Positions 43,071-52,767 are shown, counted from the first letter of the stretch. The stretch: 64,000 nucleotides of DNA from Tenericutes bacterium ADurb.BinA124 (GCA_002068415.1 MVZM01000005.1:22835-86834), one strand, 5' to 3'. Translations and numbers: made by a program. Notes: generated by a model not told the origin, from the letters alone.

Positions 43071-43712
43071 TTATTTTGCTTCCTTTGTGACCGCATTCAT
43101 TTTCTCAAGAATAATGTTTTTAATTTCTTCATAAATTTCCAAAATCGGTCGCTTTCCGTCAATGGTAATAATGCGCTGGGGAAACATTTTCGCCACTTCT
43201 AAATAACCATTGCGGACTAACTTATGAAAATTGGCGGTTTCCAAGTCAAGACGGTCCACCGTCCGGTGGGCACTTTGAATCCGAGATAAACCAATTTGCG
43301 GGTCAACATCAATGTAGAAGGTTAAATCCGGAAGCAAGCCTTCCGTCGCATATTGATTAATTTGGTAAACTTGATCAATCCCCAAACCCCGAGCATAACC
43401 TTGATAGGCCAAGGAAGAATCTAAATAGCGATCGCAAAGAACTAATTTATTAGCTTTTAAGGAAGGAACGATAACTTCTTGCAAATGTTGACGACGACTG
43501 GCAGCATATAACAATGCTTCTGCCCGATAATCCATCGCCGTGTTTTCTTTATTTAAAATAACATGGCGAATTTCTTCCGCAATCTTGCTGCCGCCCGGTT
43601 CCCTTGTTTTCACAACATCAAAGCCTAAAGCCGATAAATCTTTTAATAAATTATCAATGATGGTGGTTTTTCCGCTGCCTTCGCCACCTTCAAAAGTTAT
43701 AAATTTAATCAT
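43071..43712 (-). CDS. tmk: Thymidylate kinase
   Basis: Phosphorylates dTMP to dTDP. 213 aa: P-loop FEGGEGSGKTT, DR[Y/H] motif LCDRYLDSSLAYQG, and the LID region VDPQIGLSRIQSAHRTVDRLD. A probable promoter TTGCCT-17-GATAAT lies upstream. First gene of the tmk-holB-ricT-trmN6 order, but separated from holB here by an opposing TM2 gene and terminator. Confidence 0.95.
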   Translation of the reverse strand: MIKFITFEGGEGSGKTTIIDNLLKDLSALGFDVVKTREPGGSKIAEEIRHVILNKENTAMDYRAEALLYAASRRQHLQEVIVPSLKANKLVLCDRYLDSSLAYQGYARGLGIDQVYQINQYATEGLLPDLTFYIDVDPQIGLSRIQSAHRTVDRLDLETANFHKLVRNGYLEVAKMFPQRIITIDGKRPILEIYEEIKNIILEKMNAVTKEAK

Positions 43713-43803
43713 AATAACCTCGTTTTTATTGGACAGTTAATTATCTCATAAATTACCTCAAAAGGCAAATTAAATTCCCCAACGGAACAATTCCGGTTTT
43801 TCC

Positions 43804-43832
43804 TTGTTTTAGGGGTTCTTTTATGGTAAAAT
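43804..43832 (+). promoter_or_regulatory. Promoter of the metal ABC transporter genes
   Basis: TTGTTT, 17-nt spacer, TAAAAT preceded by TGG (extended). It lies about 20 nt before the ATG at 43852, with AGGTGG between. No clear Zur/MntR palindrome is seen. Confidence 0.7.
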
Positions 43833-43851
43833 GGCGCTAGGTGGTAGCCTC

Positions 43852-44499
43852 ATGAATATCAAAGTCAACAATTTAACATTTGCATACACCCAAAAAATCG
43901 TTCTCAACAAACTAACATTTGCGATTAATTCCGGTGACTTTTTAACCATTGTTGGCAAAAATGGTTCCGGGAAAAGCACCTTCATTAAATGCTTGCTCAA
44001 GCTTGTGAAAATAGCGGACGACACCATTTTTTTAAACGACCAAGATATTAATAAAATTCAACGCTTTCAAAATGTCGGTTATGTCCCGCAACGAATTGAA
44101 TTCAGTTATGAATTTCCGATAACCGTTTCCGAAGTTCTCTCTTCCGCTTATCTTCATCGTAAAGATGCTTATTATACCTCGGTTATTAATGCTCTTGATT
44201 TAAATACCTTTTACCGAGAAAATGTCAACACCCTATCCGGTGGCCAATTGCAACGCGTTTTTATCGCCCGGGCTCTCTTAAACCACCCCAAACTACTTAT
44301 TTTGGATGAGCCGACGGTCGGCGTTGATTTAGAGAATATTAAAGGGGTTGTGAAAATCCTCACCGAACTAAAAAAACAAGGCGTAACAATTATTATCTCA
44401 ACTCACGAAATTGAATATGTCCGCGATTTAACTGATTATTTTCTGTCAATGAGCGATTTCGGTGAATATCGCTTTGTGGAGGCCGGAAAATGGAATTAA
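43852..44499 (+). CDS. znuC: Metal-ion ABC transporter ATP-binding protein (ZnuC/AdcC type)
   Basis: 215 aa from ATG 43852 (AGGTGG 6 nt upstream; the ORF start at 43831 overlaps the -10). Walker A VGKNGSGKST, Q-loop YVPQRIEF, signature LSGGQLQRVFIAR, Walker B LLILDEPTVGVD, switch His STHE. Family 9 metal uptake ATPase for Zn, Mn or Fe. It overlaps the permease gene by 10 nt. No solute-binding lipoprotein gene is adjacent. Confidence 0.88.
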   Translation: MNIKVNNLTFAYTQKIVLNKLTFAINSGDFLTIVGKNGSGKSTFIKCLLKLVKIADDTIFLNDQDINKIQRFQNVGYVPQRIEFSYEFPITVSEVLSSAYLHRKDAYYTSVINALDLNTFYRENVNTLSGGQLQRVFIARALLNHPKLLILDEPTVGVDLENIKGVVKILTELKKQGVTIIISTHEIEYVRDLTDYFLSMSDFGEYRFVEAGKWN

Positions 44500-45389
44500 T
44501 AATTCTTACCAACATTTTCCAAAGTTTAATTGATTCGCCGTTTTACCGTTATGCATTTATTGCCGGTATTTGTGTTGGCGTTCTTGCTCCTTTAATCGGG
44601 ACGGTCGTCGTCATTCGGCGGCTTTCCTTCATTGCTGATACCCTCAGTCACTTTTCCTTGGCCGGGGTTGCTGTCGGTGTTTTCTTAGCAAAAATAATCC
44701 CCCCCAGCTGGTTTGGTCTTGATCCCATTTTAATGGGCGTGGTTTTCTCAGTCGCCGGTACCTTTATTATTGAAAAATTACGCGGTTTTTATAAGAATTA
44801 CAAAGAGTTGTCCATGCCGATTCTCCTTAGTTTCGGGGTTGCGCTTAGTGGATTATTCATTTATTTAACCCCCGGTATCTCCACCAACTGGACAACAGGA
44901 CTGTTGTTCGGTTCCATTTACAGCATTAACGCTCGTGACATTATTTTAATTCTCAGTTTAAGCGTCATTGTGATTACTTTATCCATTATTTTTTATAAGA
45001 AAATTGTGTCTTTGTGTTTCGATGAAGTCTATGCTCAGGTTTCCGGCATCAATATTCGCCTCTTCCAACTTGCCATTACCATTATTTTATCCTTAGTTAT
45101 CTCCATTTTTTTGGATTTAGTTGGCGTTTTGTTAATATCTTCACTGATGATTGTGCCCGTAGCCGCCGCCATTCTTGTCGGTGATTCCTTCAAAAATACA
45201 ATTGTTTCCGCCATTATCTTTTCTGAAATCTCGGTTATTGGCGGCTTTACTTTAAGTTACTATTTAAACTTGCCGACCGGTTCCACCATTGTCCTCATCA
45301 ATATCTTGATTCTGTTGATTATTATGGGTATTTCTCGCATTCGAAAAATTAAATTTAAAAAAGATGATGATTATTTAACTCCTGAATAA
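44490..45389 (+). CDS. znuB: Metal-ion ABC transporter permease (ZnuB/AdcB type)
   Basis: 299 aa, about eight helices of the ABC-3 family. Diagnostic stretches: GVLAPLIGTVVVIRRLSFIA, DTLSHFSLAGVAVG, QVSGINIRLFQLAITI and LLISSLMIVPVAAAIL. Works with the ATPase just upstream. The binding protein must be elsewhere. It ends at a bidirectional terminator shared with truA. Confidence 0.9.
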   Translation: MELIILTNIFQSLIDSPFYRYAFIAGICVGVLAPLIGTVVVIRRLSFIADTLSHFSLAGVAVGVFLAKIIPPSWFGLDPILMGVVFSVAGTFIIEKLRGFYKNYKELSMPILLSFGVALSGLFIYLTPGISTNWTTGLLFGSIYSINARDIILILSLSVIVITLSIIFYKKIVSLCFDEVYAQVSGINIRLFQLAITIILSLVISIFLDLVGVLLISSLMIVPVAAAILVGDSFKNTIVSAIIFSEISVIGGFTLSYYLNLPTGSTIVLINILILLIIMGISRIRKIKFKKDDDYLTPE

Positions 45390-45390
45390 C

Positions 45391-45426
45391 AAAACGACTG
45401 ATTTACTTTTCAATCAGTCGTTTTTT
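45391..45426. terminator. Bidirectional terminator between znuB and truA, covering the truA stop
   Basis: AAAACGACTGATT/AATCAGTCGTTTT (13 bp, 8-nt loop) with T-tracts both ways. The truA stop (45425-45427) lies in its outer T/A tract. Confidence 0.85.
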
Positions 45427-46192
45427 AATTATCTTGCTTTAACCTTTGTTTTAATTCTTCTTGTGAGTAATAAACCGCAAATAAATACAATCCTGAAGAT
45501 GGCACAATTTTAGGCGATAAAAACCGGTTTTTTTGCTCCATAATGTATTTTAGTCTTTCAAAGGTAATTTTATTCCTCCCTACTTCTAAAGCCATTGCCA
45601 CTAAAATACGCACCATGTGGCGCATAAAACCATTACCGACGATTTTAATCGTCACAAGGGCATTTTCCTGCTTGGCGCTAATCTGAAAAATCCTCCTCGT
45701 AGTATCACTTAATTGCTGGTTTTTTGTAAAAGAACGAAAATCATGCTCACCTTCAAACAACTTGAAAGCGGCAATAAAACTGTCAATATCAACATGGTGA
45801 AACGGACAATAATAGCGATAGTTTTTTAGAAGGGGGTCTCGTTCGGAAAAGTCAATTAAGTAATGGTATTCTTTCGCAATCGCACTGAAGCGGGCATGAA
45901 AATCTTCATCAACTATCACAACATCTTTAATATAAATATCTCTTGGCAACCGTGTATTAAGGGCATTTTTCATGTTTTGTTCCGGGATGTCAATTGCGGA
46001 ATCAAAATGAAAGACTTGCCCATGGGCATGCACACCGGCATCGGTTCTTCCCGACGGATAAATCATTGTTGCTTCTTTGTTAATCGCCAGTAAAACTTGT
46101 TCAATTTCGCTTTGGACAGTTCGTAAATGACCCTGCGTTTGAAACCCGTGAAAAAGCGTGCCGTCATAAGCAACTATACATTTATAACGCAT
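45425..46192 (-). CDS. truA: tRNA pseudouridine38-40 synthase TruA
   Basis: 255 aa. VAYDGTLFHGFQTQ at the N-terminus and the catalytic Asp in SGRTDAGVHAHGQV. C-terminal region NGFMRHMVRILVAMALEVG. Last gene after ecfT, overlapping it by 11 nt, as in many Firmicutes. The usual rplM-rpsI do not follow. Confidence 0.95.
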   Translation of the reverse strand: MRYKCIVAYDGTLFHGFQTQGHLRTVQSEIEQVLLAINKEATMIYPSGRTDAGVHAHGQVFHFDSAIDIPEQNMKNALNTRLPRDIYIKDVVIVDEDFHARFSAIAKEYHYLIDFSERDPLLKNYRYYCPFHHVDIDSFIAAFKLFEGEHDFRSFTKNQQLSDTTRRIFQISAKQENALVTIKIVGNGFMRHMVRILVAMALEVGRNKITFERLKYIMEQKNRFLSPKIVPSSGLYLFAVYYSQEELKQRLKQDN

Positions 46193-47162
46193 ACCAACCC
46201 GTCACCCTTACCACAATCAATCCGGTTATCATTACAACACTCACAATTAATGTTAAGATATCAAACCATTTATAAGTTAATTGGTTAATGCTTGTCCGCG
46301 TTGCTTCCGGAATATAGCCCCTTGCTTCCATCGCATCGGCTAAATCGCCGGCTCGTTTATAAGAAATAACAAACATCGGCACCAGCAAAGAAACAATTTG
46401 GGTAATTTTATCCTTAAAACGACTTTCTTTAAAGTCCACTCCCCGTGAGGCTTGGGCTTTCAGGATTTTTTCGGCTTCGTTGAATAGTGTCGGAATAAAC
46501 CTTAAGGAAATTGAAATCATCATCGTCATAATGCTGACATTAACTTTTAAAAGTTTCAGCGGTTTCAATAGTGATTCTAAACCATTATTTAAATCCGTCG
46601 GTTTCGTTGTTAAGGTTAATAATGCGGAAATAAAAATCAAAGAAACAATTCTTGTAATAATCTTGGCGGAGGAAAGTAAGCCGGCTTCATAAATAACGAG
46701 CTTATAATTGATAATTTTCGGTCCGATTATTAAATAATACTGAATCACAAATGATCCTAAAAACAATACCACAAACAGTAAAAACCGGCCTTTGCGAATA
46801 AATCGTCGCGAAAGAAAAAACAAAATAAAACTGATTAAAATAATACTACCGTTTAGAACATTGAGTTCCAAAGCAAAGGGGATGGCATTCCCGGCTTTAC
46901 TTAGTAACACCTGAAAAATAACCGTGATAAACAACAGCATCGTTATCATTTTTAAACTGCCTAAGAATTTAGAAAACGGCACTTTGCTGCTGATAACAAG
47001 AACTGCCGTCACGATGAAAGCAACAAGAAGCGACACCAGCTGTCTAAGCAAAAACAAAGACACAATCATTAAAAAAATTACGACAATCTTCGTCCGTGGA
47101 TCCAAACGATGCATCCAAGAATCGACATGATAATATTGACCAAAAACGACTTTGCTATTCAT
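46182..47162 (-). CDS. ecfT: Energy-coupling factor transporter membrane protein EcfT
   Basis: Transmembrane coupler of group II ECF vitamin/metal importers. 326 aa from ATG 47162, against about 265 usually. Begins VFGQYYHVDSWMHRLDPRTK as in the family, and both coupling Ala-Arg-Gly type motifs are visible (QASRGVDF, DAMEARGY). The excess is an internal block (about residues 100-165: helix, basic SRRFIRKGR, helix) between the early and late helices. Overlaps ecfA2 by 8 nt and truA by 11 nt. Confidence 0.9.
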   Translation of the reverse strand: MNSKVVFGQYYHVDSWMHRLDPRTKIVVIFLMIVSLFLLRQLVSLLVAFIVTAVLVISSKVPFSKFLGSLKMITMLLFITVIFQVLLSKAGNAIPFALELNVLNGSIILISFILFFLSRRFIRKGRFLLFVVLFLGSFVIQYYLIIGPKIINYKLVIYEAGLLSSAKIITRIVSLIFISALLTLTTKPTDLNNGLESLLKPLKLLKVNVSIMTMMISISLRFIPTLFNEAEKILKAQASRGVDFKESRFKDKITQIVSLLVPMFVISYKRAGDLADAMEARGYIPEATRTSINQLTYKWFDILTLIVSVVMITGLIVVRVTGWYAL

Positions 47163-48012
47163 GGCGTTCACCAAAACAACGACAGATTTCCGCATAAGCA
47201 GCTTCAATTGAGTGTTGATTGACATCGAGCCCACAATGGAAGCGGGCTTCCAAAGCTCGCAAAATCTTAACCGTACTCGGATAATTGAGATTATATTTAT
47301 CCATTAAATCGTCCTTCGCAAACAATTGTTTTTTTGAGCCGTCATAAATAATCTTTCCTTCTTTTAAAACAATTACACGTTTAATGTATTGCGAAACAAC
47401 TTCCATATCATGGGTAATAATAATAATGGATTTGTGAAAATCATCATGGAGTTTTTGGAGAAAATCGAGTAATTCCCGTTTAGCTAAAGGATCCAAACCC
47501 ACTGTCGGTTCATCTAAAATGAGTACATCCGGATTGGTTGCTAAAATGGAAGCAATCGCCACCTTACGAAGTTGCCCACCCGACAACGTAAAGGGGCTGC
47601 GCTCCAATAAGTCGGTAATGCCCATAACTTGGGCTGCTTCAAGAGCTGTTTGTTCCAAATTCGGCATTTTAAAGTTTTTCGGTCCAAACATGATTTCTTT
47701 TTTTACATTTTCCTCAAAAATCTGATATTCCGGAAACTGAAAAACCAAACCGACCTTTTGGCGAATCGGTTTTAATTTTACTGTCGGCGTGATTTTAGTT
47801 TTAAAAAGCGTCACTTCGCCCGCAGTCGGCAAAAGCAAAGCGTTCATCATTTGCACCAAAGTTGATTTACCGCTGCCGGTATGACCGACAATGGCAATCA
47901 TTTCATCTTGTTCGGCAATGTTTAAATTGATATCTTCAAGAATATAACGAAGATATTGTTTCTTACGAGGTCGGTAATAGGCAAAAGCTACTTTTGAAAA
48001 GAGTATTCCCAT
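47155..48012 (-). CDS. ecfA2: ECF transporter ATP-binding protein EcfA2
   Basis: 285 aa ABC ATPase. Walker A VGHTGSGKSTL, signature LSGGQLRKVAIAS, Walker B VLILDEPTVGLD, switch ITHD. Partner of EcfA1; the pair docks on EcfT and energises substrate-binding S components. GAGG ribosome site inside the end of ecfA1, with a 25-nt overlap. Confidence 0.94.
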   Translation of the reverse strand: MGILFSKVAFAYYRPRKKQYLRYILEDINLNIAEQDEMIAIVGHTGSGKSTLVQMMNALLLPTAGEVTLFKTKITPTVKLKPIRQKVGLVFQFPEYQIFEENVKKEIMFGPKNFKMPNLEQTALEAAQVMGITDLLERSPFTLSGGQLRKVAIASILATNPDVLILDEPTVGLDPLAKRELLDFLQKLHDDFHKSIIIITHDMEVVSQYIKRVIVLKEGKIIYDGSKKQLFAKDDLMDKYNLNYPSTVKILRALEARFHCGLDVNQHSIEAAYAEICRCFGERHE

Positions 48013-48791
48013 AACATCGCCTCGATTTCCTGTTTATTTTTTAAATGCTCATTTTTTTCAATTAATTCCATTAATTTCATGCTTTCCAAAATATCCAAAG
48101 AACTGTTTTTTAGGAGTTCTTTGTGAGTAAAAACAACTTCAGGAGTATCATTTAAAATAACTCCACCTTGTGATAAGACAATGACACGGTCCGCAAAAAC
48201 GGCTTCGTTTAAATTGTGAGTAATGGCAATAATCGTTTTGTGACCTTTGAGGGTGTTGATGATGTCGGTGACTTCTTTGACCCCCTTGGGATCAAGCATC
48301 GATGTGGATTCATCAAAAATGATAATTTCCGGATTGGCAGCCAACACTCCGGCAATCGCAACTCTTTGTTTTTCGCCACCCGATAAATTTTCCGGATTAT
48401 AATCCAAAAAATTTTCCATATTGACTAATTTAGAATACTTATCAATTAACTCAAGCATCGTTTCACGCGGAAATTGGCGGTTTTCCAAACCGAAAGCAAT
48501 ATCGTCTTTGACGGTTACACCGACAAATTGATTGTCCGGATTTTGGAAAACAATGCCGACCTGCTGGCGAATTTCGTTAATATTGTTCTCATTGAGCAAT
48601 AAGCCCTTAATATAAATCGCACCGCTGTCAACCGAAAGAAGTCCGGTTAACAATTTCGCAATCGTCGATTTCCCGCTGCCGTTATGGCCAAGAATGCAAA
48701 CAAACTCGCCTTTTTTAATGGTAAAAGAAACATCACGAATAACCGGTTCGTTAGGGCGATATGAAAAATTAATGTGTTCTACTTTAATCAT
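47988..48791 (-). CDS. ecfA1: ECF transporter ATP-binding protein EcfA1
   Basis: 267 aa from ATG 48791, 1 nt after the NusG-II gene stop, with GAGG in the preceding codons. Walker A LGHNGSGKST, signature LSGGEKQRVAIAG, Walker B IIIFDESTSMLD (Ser in place of Pro, the normal EcfA1 form). Standard position between the alpha operon and ecfA2-ecfT-truA. Confidence 0.94.
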   Translation of the reverse strand: MIKVEHINFSYRPNEPVIRDVSFTIKKGEFVCILGHNGSGKSTIAKLLTGLLSVDSGAIYIKGLLLNENNINEIRQQVGIVFQNPDNQFVGVTVKDDIAFGLENRQFPRETMLELIDKYSKLVNMENFLDYNPENLSGGEKQRVAIAGVLAANPEIIIFDESTSMLDPKGVKEVTDIINTLKGHKTIIAITHNLNEAVFADRVIVLSQGGVILNDTPEVVFTHKELLKNSSLDILESMKLMELIEKNEHLKNKQEIEAMLWEYSFQK

Positions 48792-48792
48792 T

Positions 48793-49215
48793 TTAGACCT
48801 CGATAATGATTTCTTTTGTGACATAACGAACCATGATGCCGTTAGTACACACAATCGGTGACGGATAATTGGGACGCAGTTTCATATGCATGCAATATTG
48901 ATTCTTGCAATTAGCTTGTGTCATTTCCACAAGCGGTTTGGTGATGTGGATAGTATTAATGAGATGCTTATCAGAAGTAATATCATAAGTTTTCGTTAAA
49001 TCACCGATTTTTACTGTCAATAGATAATCATCCGCTGTGATTTCCACCGTCACATCCGTATCTTCATCAATATCGATGGAATAAATCACCATGTTGCGGT
49101 AATAAACTTCTACTGTTAAATTATCGGGACGCCCAAAGGAACTGAAATACATAAAATATAAAAAAGCGGCAAACAAAAAAACAATGGAAATAACGATGAT
49201 GTCGAATTTTTTCAT
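48793..49215 (-). CDS. NusG domain II-containing membrane-anchored protein
   Basis: 140 aa. One N-terminal membrane helix (about 6-25), then an extracytoplasmic beta domain of the NusG_II type with NCKNQYCMHMK and SPIVCTNGIMVRYV (three cysteines). Role unknown; homologues often sit near ECF transporters or ApbE/Rnf-type genes. Here it leads the nusG-II-ecfA1-ecfA2-ecfT-truA operon with its own promoter. Confidence 0.75.
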   Translation of the reverse strand: MKKFDIIVISIVFLFAAFLYFMYFSSFGRPDNLTVEVYYRNMVIYSIDIDEDTDVTVEITADDYLLTVKIGDLTKTYDITSDKHLINTIHITKPLVEMTQANCKNQYCMHMKLRPNYPSPIVCTNGIMVRYVTKEIIIEV

Positions 49216-49240
49216 ATTTTATCACCTTTTACAATGTCAT

Positions 49241-49269
49241 ATTTTACCAAATTTTTCCTCTTTTTACAA
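49241..49269 (-). promoter_or_regulatory. Promoter of the NusG-II/ecf/truA operon
   Basis: Minus-strand TTGTAA (49264-49269), 17-nt spacer, TAAAAT (49241-49246). Confidence 0.7.
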
Positions 49270-49346
49270 GTCAATCGCTAATATAGGATAGTGTTAAATT
49301 GTTTTGGCTAAAAATTATTAATTAAAAATATTAATTTCTTCCAAAC

Positions 49347-49371
49347 AAAAAACCCCTTTTCAGGGGTTTTT
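49347..49371 (-). terminator. Terminator of the S10-spc-alpha superoperon
   Basis: AAAAACCCC-TTTTCA-GGGGTTTTT symmetrical hairpin just after the rplQ stop; T-tract on the minus strand. Confidence 0.85.
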
Positions 49372-49372
49372 C

Positions 49373-49741
49373 TCATACAAATTCAATAATAGCCATCGGA
49401 GCAGAATCACCAAGACGCGGCATAAGTTTTAAAACGCGGGTGTATCCGCCTTTGCGGTCTTTATATCTCACAGCGATATCGGAAAATAGTTTTTGAATTG
49501 CATATTGTTCGGTTTTCTCGTCAACAAATTCGAAACGAACCATCTGCGCTGCTTTGACACGGGATGATAAAGTATTGGCTTTACCAAGTGTCACCATTTT
49601 ATCCGCTAACTTTTGAAGTTCCTTGGCTTTATGATATGTTGTTTCAATCTTTTCGTTAATGATTAAATCCGTAACCAAATCACGCAACAACGCTTTGCGT
49701 TGGGCGGAATTACGTCCTAATCGACGATATCCTAATGCCAT
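49373..49741 (-). CDS. rplQ: Ribosomal protein L17
   Basis: 122 aa, large-subunit protein near the tunnel exit. Hallmark start [19 protein letters not shown] and the C-terminal [14 protein letters not shown]. Last gene of the superoperon; the stop is followed within 2 nt by the terminator hairpin. Confidence 0.97.
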   Translation of the reverse strand: MALGYRRLGRNSAQRKALLRDLVTDLIINEKIETTYHKAKELQKLADKMVTLGKANTLSSRVKAAQMVRFEFVDEKTEQYAIQKLFSDIAVRYKDRKGGYTRVLKLMPRLGDSAPMAIIEFV

Positions 49742-49767
49742 ATTAGTTTCCTCCTTCAGGAATAGTT

Positions 49768-50829
49768 TTAGTTAAGGTCATCTGACGAATCATCTGAATC
49801 ATCATCAAAATCTGAATAATCGTAATCCGAATCATATGAACGGCGTAAATCAAGACCAATTTCTCGTAGTTTTTGTACAACTTCCTTCAGTGATTTACGA
49901 CCTAAATTACGTACTCGCATCATTTCTTCTTCCGCCTTTTGGGCTAACTCACCAACGGTATTGATGCCAGCGCGCTTTAAGCAGTTATAAGAACGAACCG
50001 ATAAATCCAACTCCTCAATCTTCTTTTCCAATTTCCTGTTCGTGATTTTTTCTTCGCGTTCGTACATATAATCTTGTTCAATGACAATTTCATTTAATCT
50101 TGCTACCACTACAAAATGATCGATTAAGAACTTCGAGGCTAATGATGCGGCATTAGCAGCGGTAATGGACTTATTAGTCCACACTTCCATGGTTAGTTTT
50201 TCATAATCAACATTTTCATCAACCCGGGTTTTTTCCACATCGTATCTTACTTTCGTCACCGGAGTATAAATGGCATCCGTGGCGATGCGACTGATGATGG
50301 TGTTACCGTTTTTGTCTTTGCAGAAAACTTTGTTTTCTTCGGCACCAACATAACCAACGCCCCGACGAGCAAAAAACTTAGCCTTAAAACGAGCATTTTT
50401 TTCTAAGTTAGCAATCACCTGCTCGGGATTGACAATCGTATATTCACTGCTGATTTCTAAATCACCAGCCGTAATGACGCGTTCGCCTTCCGCAACAATG
50501 CTTAACTCAATTAAATCTTGAGGATTATGGGGCATGGCTTTAAATAATTTGTCTTCGGAAACCGTAATAATAATGTTCTTTAAATTCAGGATAATTTCCG
50601 TAACATCTTCGCGAATTCCATCAATAGCCATAAATTCATGTTCGACGCCTTCAATTTCCACAGCAACAATGGCGATGCCGGGCATTGATGACAAGAGAAC
50701 ACGACGCAAAGCATTACCTAGGGTAATTCCGTAACCTCGTTCCAGAGGTGTAATCGTAAATTTCCCGTAGCCTTCGTTTTCATTACCTTCAACAATTGTT
50801 TGAGGTTTAATAAATTCGAATTTTCTCAA
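49768..50829 (-). CDS. rpoA: RNA polymerase alpha subunit
   Basis: 353 aa. N-terminal dimerisation domain ([20 protein letters not shown], about residues 28-50), inserted domain, linker, and C-terminal domain with the helix-hairpin-helix [19 protein letters not shown] that contacts UP elements and activators. It ends in an unusual acidic tail of about 20 residues ([19 protein letters not shown]), absent from the standard 314-329 aa protein. Confidence 0.97.
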   Translation of the reverse strand: MRKFEFIKPQTIVEGNENEGYGKFTITPLERGYGITLGNALRRVLLSSMPGIAIVAVEIEGVEHEFMAIDGIREDVTEIILNLKNIIITVSEDKLFKAMPHNPQDLIELSIVAEGERVITAGDLEISSEYTIVNPEQVIANLEKNARFKAKFFARRGVGYVGAEENKVFCKDKNGNTIISRIATDAIYTPVTKVRYDVEKTRVDENVDYEKLTMEVWTNKSITAANAASLASKFLIDHFVVVARLNEIVIEQDYMYEREEKITNRKLEKKIEELDLSVRSYNCLKRAGINTVGELAQKAEEEMMRVRNLGRKSLKEVVQKLREIGLDLRRSYDSDYDYSDFDDDSDDSSDDLN

Positions 50830-50861
50830 TTCGTTTCCTCCTTATTGATTTTTAATTGTTT

Positions 50862-51251
50862 TTATCCGCGAGGTCGTTTTGGTGGACGGCAGCCATTGTG
50901 AGGAATGGGAGTCACATCTCTAATCGAAGTAATTTCCAATCCGGCGATTTGTAATGATCTAATTGCCGCTTCACGTCCCGGACCAGGTCCGCGAACAGAA
51001 ACTTCAACCTTAATCATTCCTTGCGCTAAAGCCGCTTTAGCCGCAGCTTCGGAAGCCATTTGAGCAGCAAAAGGAGTCGACTTTTTACTGCCACGAAAAC
51101 CGAGAGCCCCGGCACTGCTCCACGCAATGGCGTTACCGACGGTATCGGTAATGGTAATAATCGTGTTATTAAAAGTAGAATGAATGTGAGCCGCGCCGTT
51201 TGGGATATTCTTTTTAACTTTACGTTTAGTACGAGTTTTAGTAGTTGCCAT
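50862..51251 (-). CDS. rpsK: Ribosomal protein S11
   Basis: 129 aa, platform protein of the 30S subunit. [18 protein letters not shown] near the start, the [14 protein letters not shown] helix and the very basic end [11 protein letters not shown] are typical. Between rpsM and rpoA. Confidence 0.97.
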   Translation of the reverse strand: MATTKTRTKRKVKKNIPNGAAHIHSTFNNTIITITDTVGNAIAWSSAGALGFRGSKKSTPFAAQMASEAAAKAALAQGMIKVEVSVRGPGPGREAAIRSLQIAGLEITSIRDVTPIPHNGCRPPKRPRG

Positions 51252-51266
51252 CTTGCGTTCTCCTTT

Positions 51267-51632
51267 CTACTTCTTCTTGTTAGCCACAGTTTTGGCTTTC
51301 CCTTTGCGGGTTCGAGCGTTGCAACGGGTGTTTTGTCCGCGCACAGGCAAACCACGGCGATGACGAATACCGCGATAGCATCCGATTTCCATTAATCTCT
51401 TAATATTCATGGTGATTTCACGACGTAAATCACCTTCAACTTTATATGCAGCGACTTCTTTACGAATGGCTGCCAATTCTTCTTCAGTCAAATCGCGAAC
51501 GCGTTTGTCCGGATTGACATTAGCTTTTTTTAATAATTCAATGGCGGTTGGTCTTCCAATTCCGAAAATATAGGTTAACGAAACATCAACATGTTTATCT
51601 CTTGGAATATCAACACCAGCTATACGTGCCAT
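51267..51632 (-). CDS. rpsM: Ribosomal protein S13
   Basis: 121 aa, head of the 30S subunit, contacting the P-site tRNA. Begins [20 protein letters not shown] and ends with [20 protein letters not shown] and the Lys-rich tail. Ribosome site AGGAGG. Between rpmJ and rpsK. Confidence 0.97.
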   Translation of the reverse strand: MARIAGVDIPRDKHVDVSLTYIFGIGRPTAIELLKKANVNPDKRVRDLTEEELAAIRKEVAAYKVEGDLRREITMNIKRLMEIGCYRGIRHRRGLPVRGQNTRCNARTRKGKAKTVANKKK

Positions 51633-51649
51633 TTGTTTTGCACCTCCTA

Positions 51650-51763
51650 TTAGCCTTGTCTTTGTTTATGTTTCGGGTTCTTGCAGATAATCATAACCCG
51701 ACCCTTGCGATAGATCACTTTACAATGATCACAAATTGGTTTGACTGATGGTCTTACTTTCAT
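51650..51763 (-). CDS. rpmJ: Ribosomal protein L36 (zinc-binding form)
   Basis: 37 aa, read directly: [20 protein letters not shown] then [17 protein letters not shown]. The Cys-x2-Cys, Cys and His ligands of the C+ form are intact, so no zinc-independent paralogue is implied. AGGAGG lies before the ATG. Normal position between infA and rpsM. Confidence 0.96.
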   Translation of the reverse strand: MKVRPSVKPICDHCKVIYRKGRVMIICKNPKHKQRQG

Positions 51764-51792
51764 TATGAATTTCCTCCTAATAATTGGAAAGC

Positions 51793-52011
51793 TTACTTAT
51801 GACGGTAAGTAATGCGGCCACGTGTTAAGTCGTATGGCGACAATTCAACAGTTACTTTATCACCTGGTAAAATTGTGATGAAATTCATCCGTATTTTACC
51901 AGAAACGTGGGCCACGATTTGATGCCCATTGTCTAATTGCACCTTAAAAATGGTGTTGGGCAGGGCATCGATAACTGTTCCTTTTAATTCTATGACATCA
52001 TTTTTAGACAC
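51793..52011 (-). CDS. infA: Translation initiation factor IF-1
   Basis: 72 aa, S1/OB fold; [20 protein letters not shown] and [18 protein letters not shown] are diagnostic. GTG start at 52011 with GGAGG about 10 nt upstream, just after the map stop. Blocks the A site during initiation. Confidence 0.96.
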   Translation of the reverse strand: MSKNDVIELKGTVIDALPNTIFKVQLDNGHQIVAHVSGKIRMNFITILPGDKVTVELSPYDLTRGRITYRHK

Positions 52012-52014
52012 GAA

Positions 52015-52767
52015 TTAAGCCTCCTTCGTTAAAATCATATATCCGGTTTCCGTAATCACGATGGTATGCTCGAAATGAGCGCTGTCCGCCCCATCGACTG
52101 TCACGGTGGTCCAATCATCCGCTAAAATGCGGACATCTTCTTTGCCGGCATTGACCATCGGCTCGATGGCGAGAGTCATGCCTGGTTTTAAAATGGGGCC
52201 ATAACCCGGTTTCCCATAATTGGGAATCATCGGGTCTTCATGCATGTTTGTCCCAATTCCGTGGCCGGTAAAGTCTTTTACAACACTGTAGCCATGAGCC
52301 AACACAAATTGTTCGATGGCATGAGAAATATCGGATAAACGATTTAATGGTTTCGCAAATTCTAAGCCCGCAAAGAGGGCTTGTTCGGTAATTGTCAGTA
52401 ATCGCTTACGCGCTTCACTGATTTCACCAACTCCGTGCGTCATAGCGCTATCGCCGTGGTAACCTTCATAACAAGCACCGATATCGATAGCAATAATATC
52501 GCCATGTTTTAAAATAATTTTTTTGCTCGGAATCCCATGAATCACAACTTGATTGATGGAAGCACAAATGGAAGCGGGAAACCCATGATAACCTTTAAAT
52601 GACGGTATTGCGCCATTTTCCAAAATCACTTTTTCCGCAATCTTATCCAATTCATAAGTTGAAATGCCGGGAACAATTGCCTCCTGGACTTTTCGATGAG
52701 CCAAAGCGACAATTCTTCCCGCTTCTTTCATCAACTCAATTTCTCTTGGACTTTTAATGGAAATCAT
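52015..52767 (-). CDS. map: Methionine aminopeptidase, type I
   Basis: 250 aa. Removes initiator methionine. Pita-bread fold with metal ligands visible in [19 protein letters not shown] (two Asp), [13 protein letters not shown] (His), AIEPMV (Glu) and FEHTIVIT (Glu). Overlaps the adk end by 14 nt. Confidence 0.96.
   Translation of the reverse strand: MISIKSPREIELMKEAGRIVALAHRKVQEAIVPGISTYELDKIAEKVILENGAIPSFKGYHGFPASICASINQVVIHGIPSKKIILKHGDIIAIDIGACYEGYHGDSAMTHGVGEISEARKRLLTITEQALFAGLEFAKPLNRLSDISHAIEQFVLAHGYSVVKDFTGHGIGTNMHEDPMIPNYGKPGYGPILKPGMTLAIEPMVNAGKEDVRILADDWTTVTVDGADSAHFEHTIVITETGYMILTKEA

Noticed and set aside
45390..45430. Expected rplM-rpsI genes after truA
   Set aside because: Not present: the plus-strand metal transporter and a terminator directly follow truA, so they must be elsewhere.
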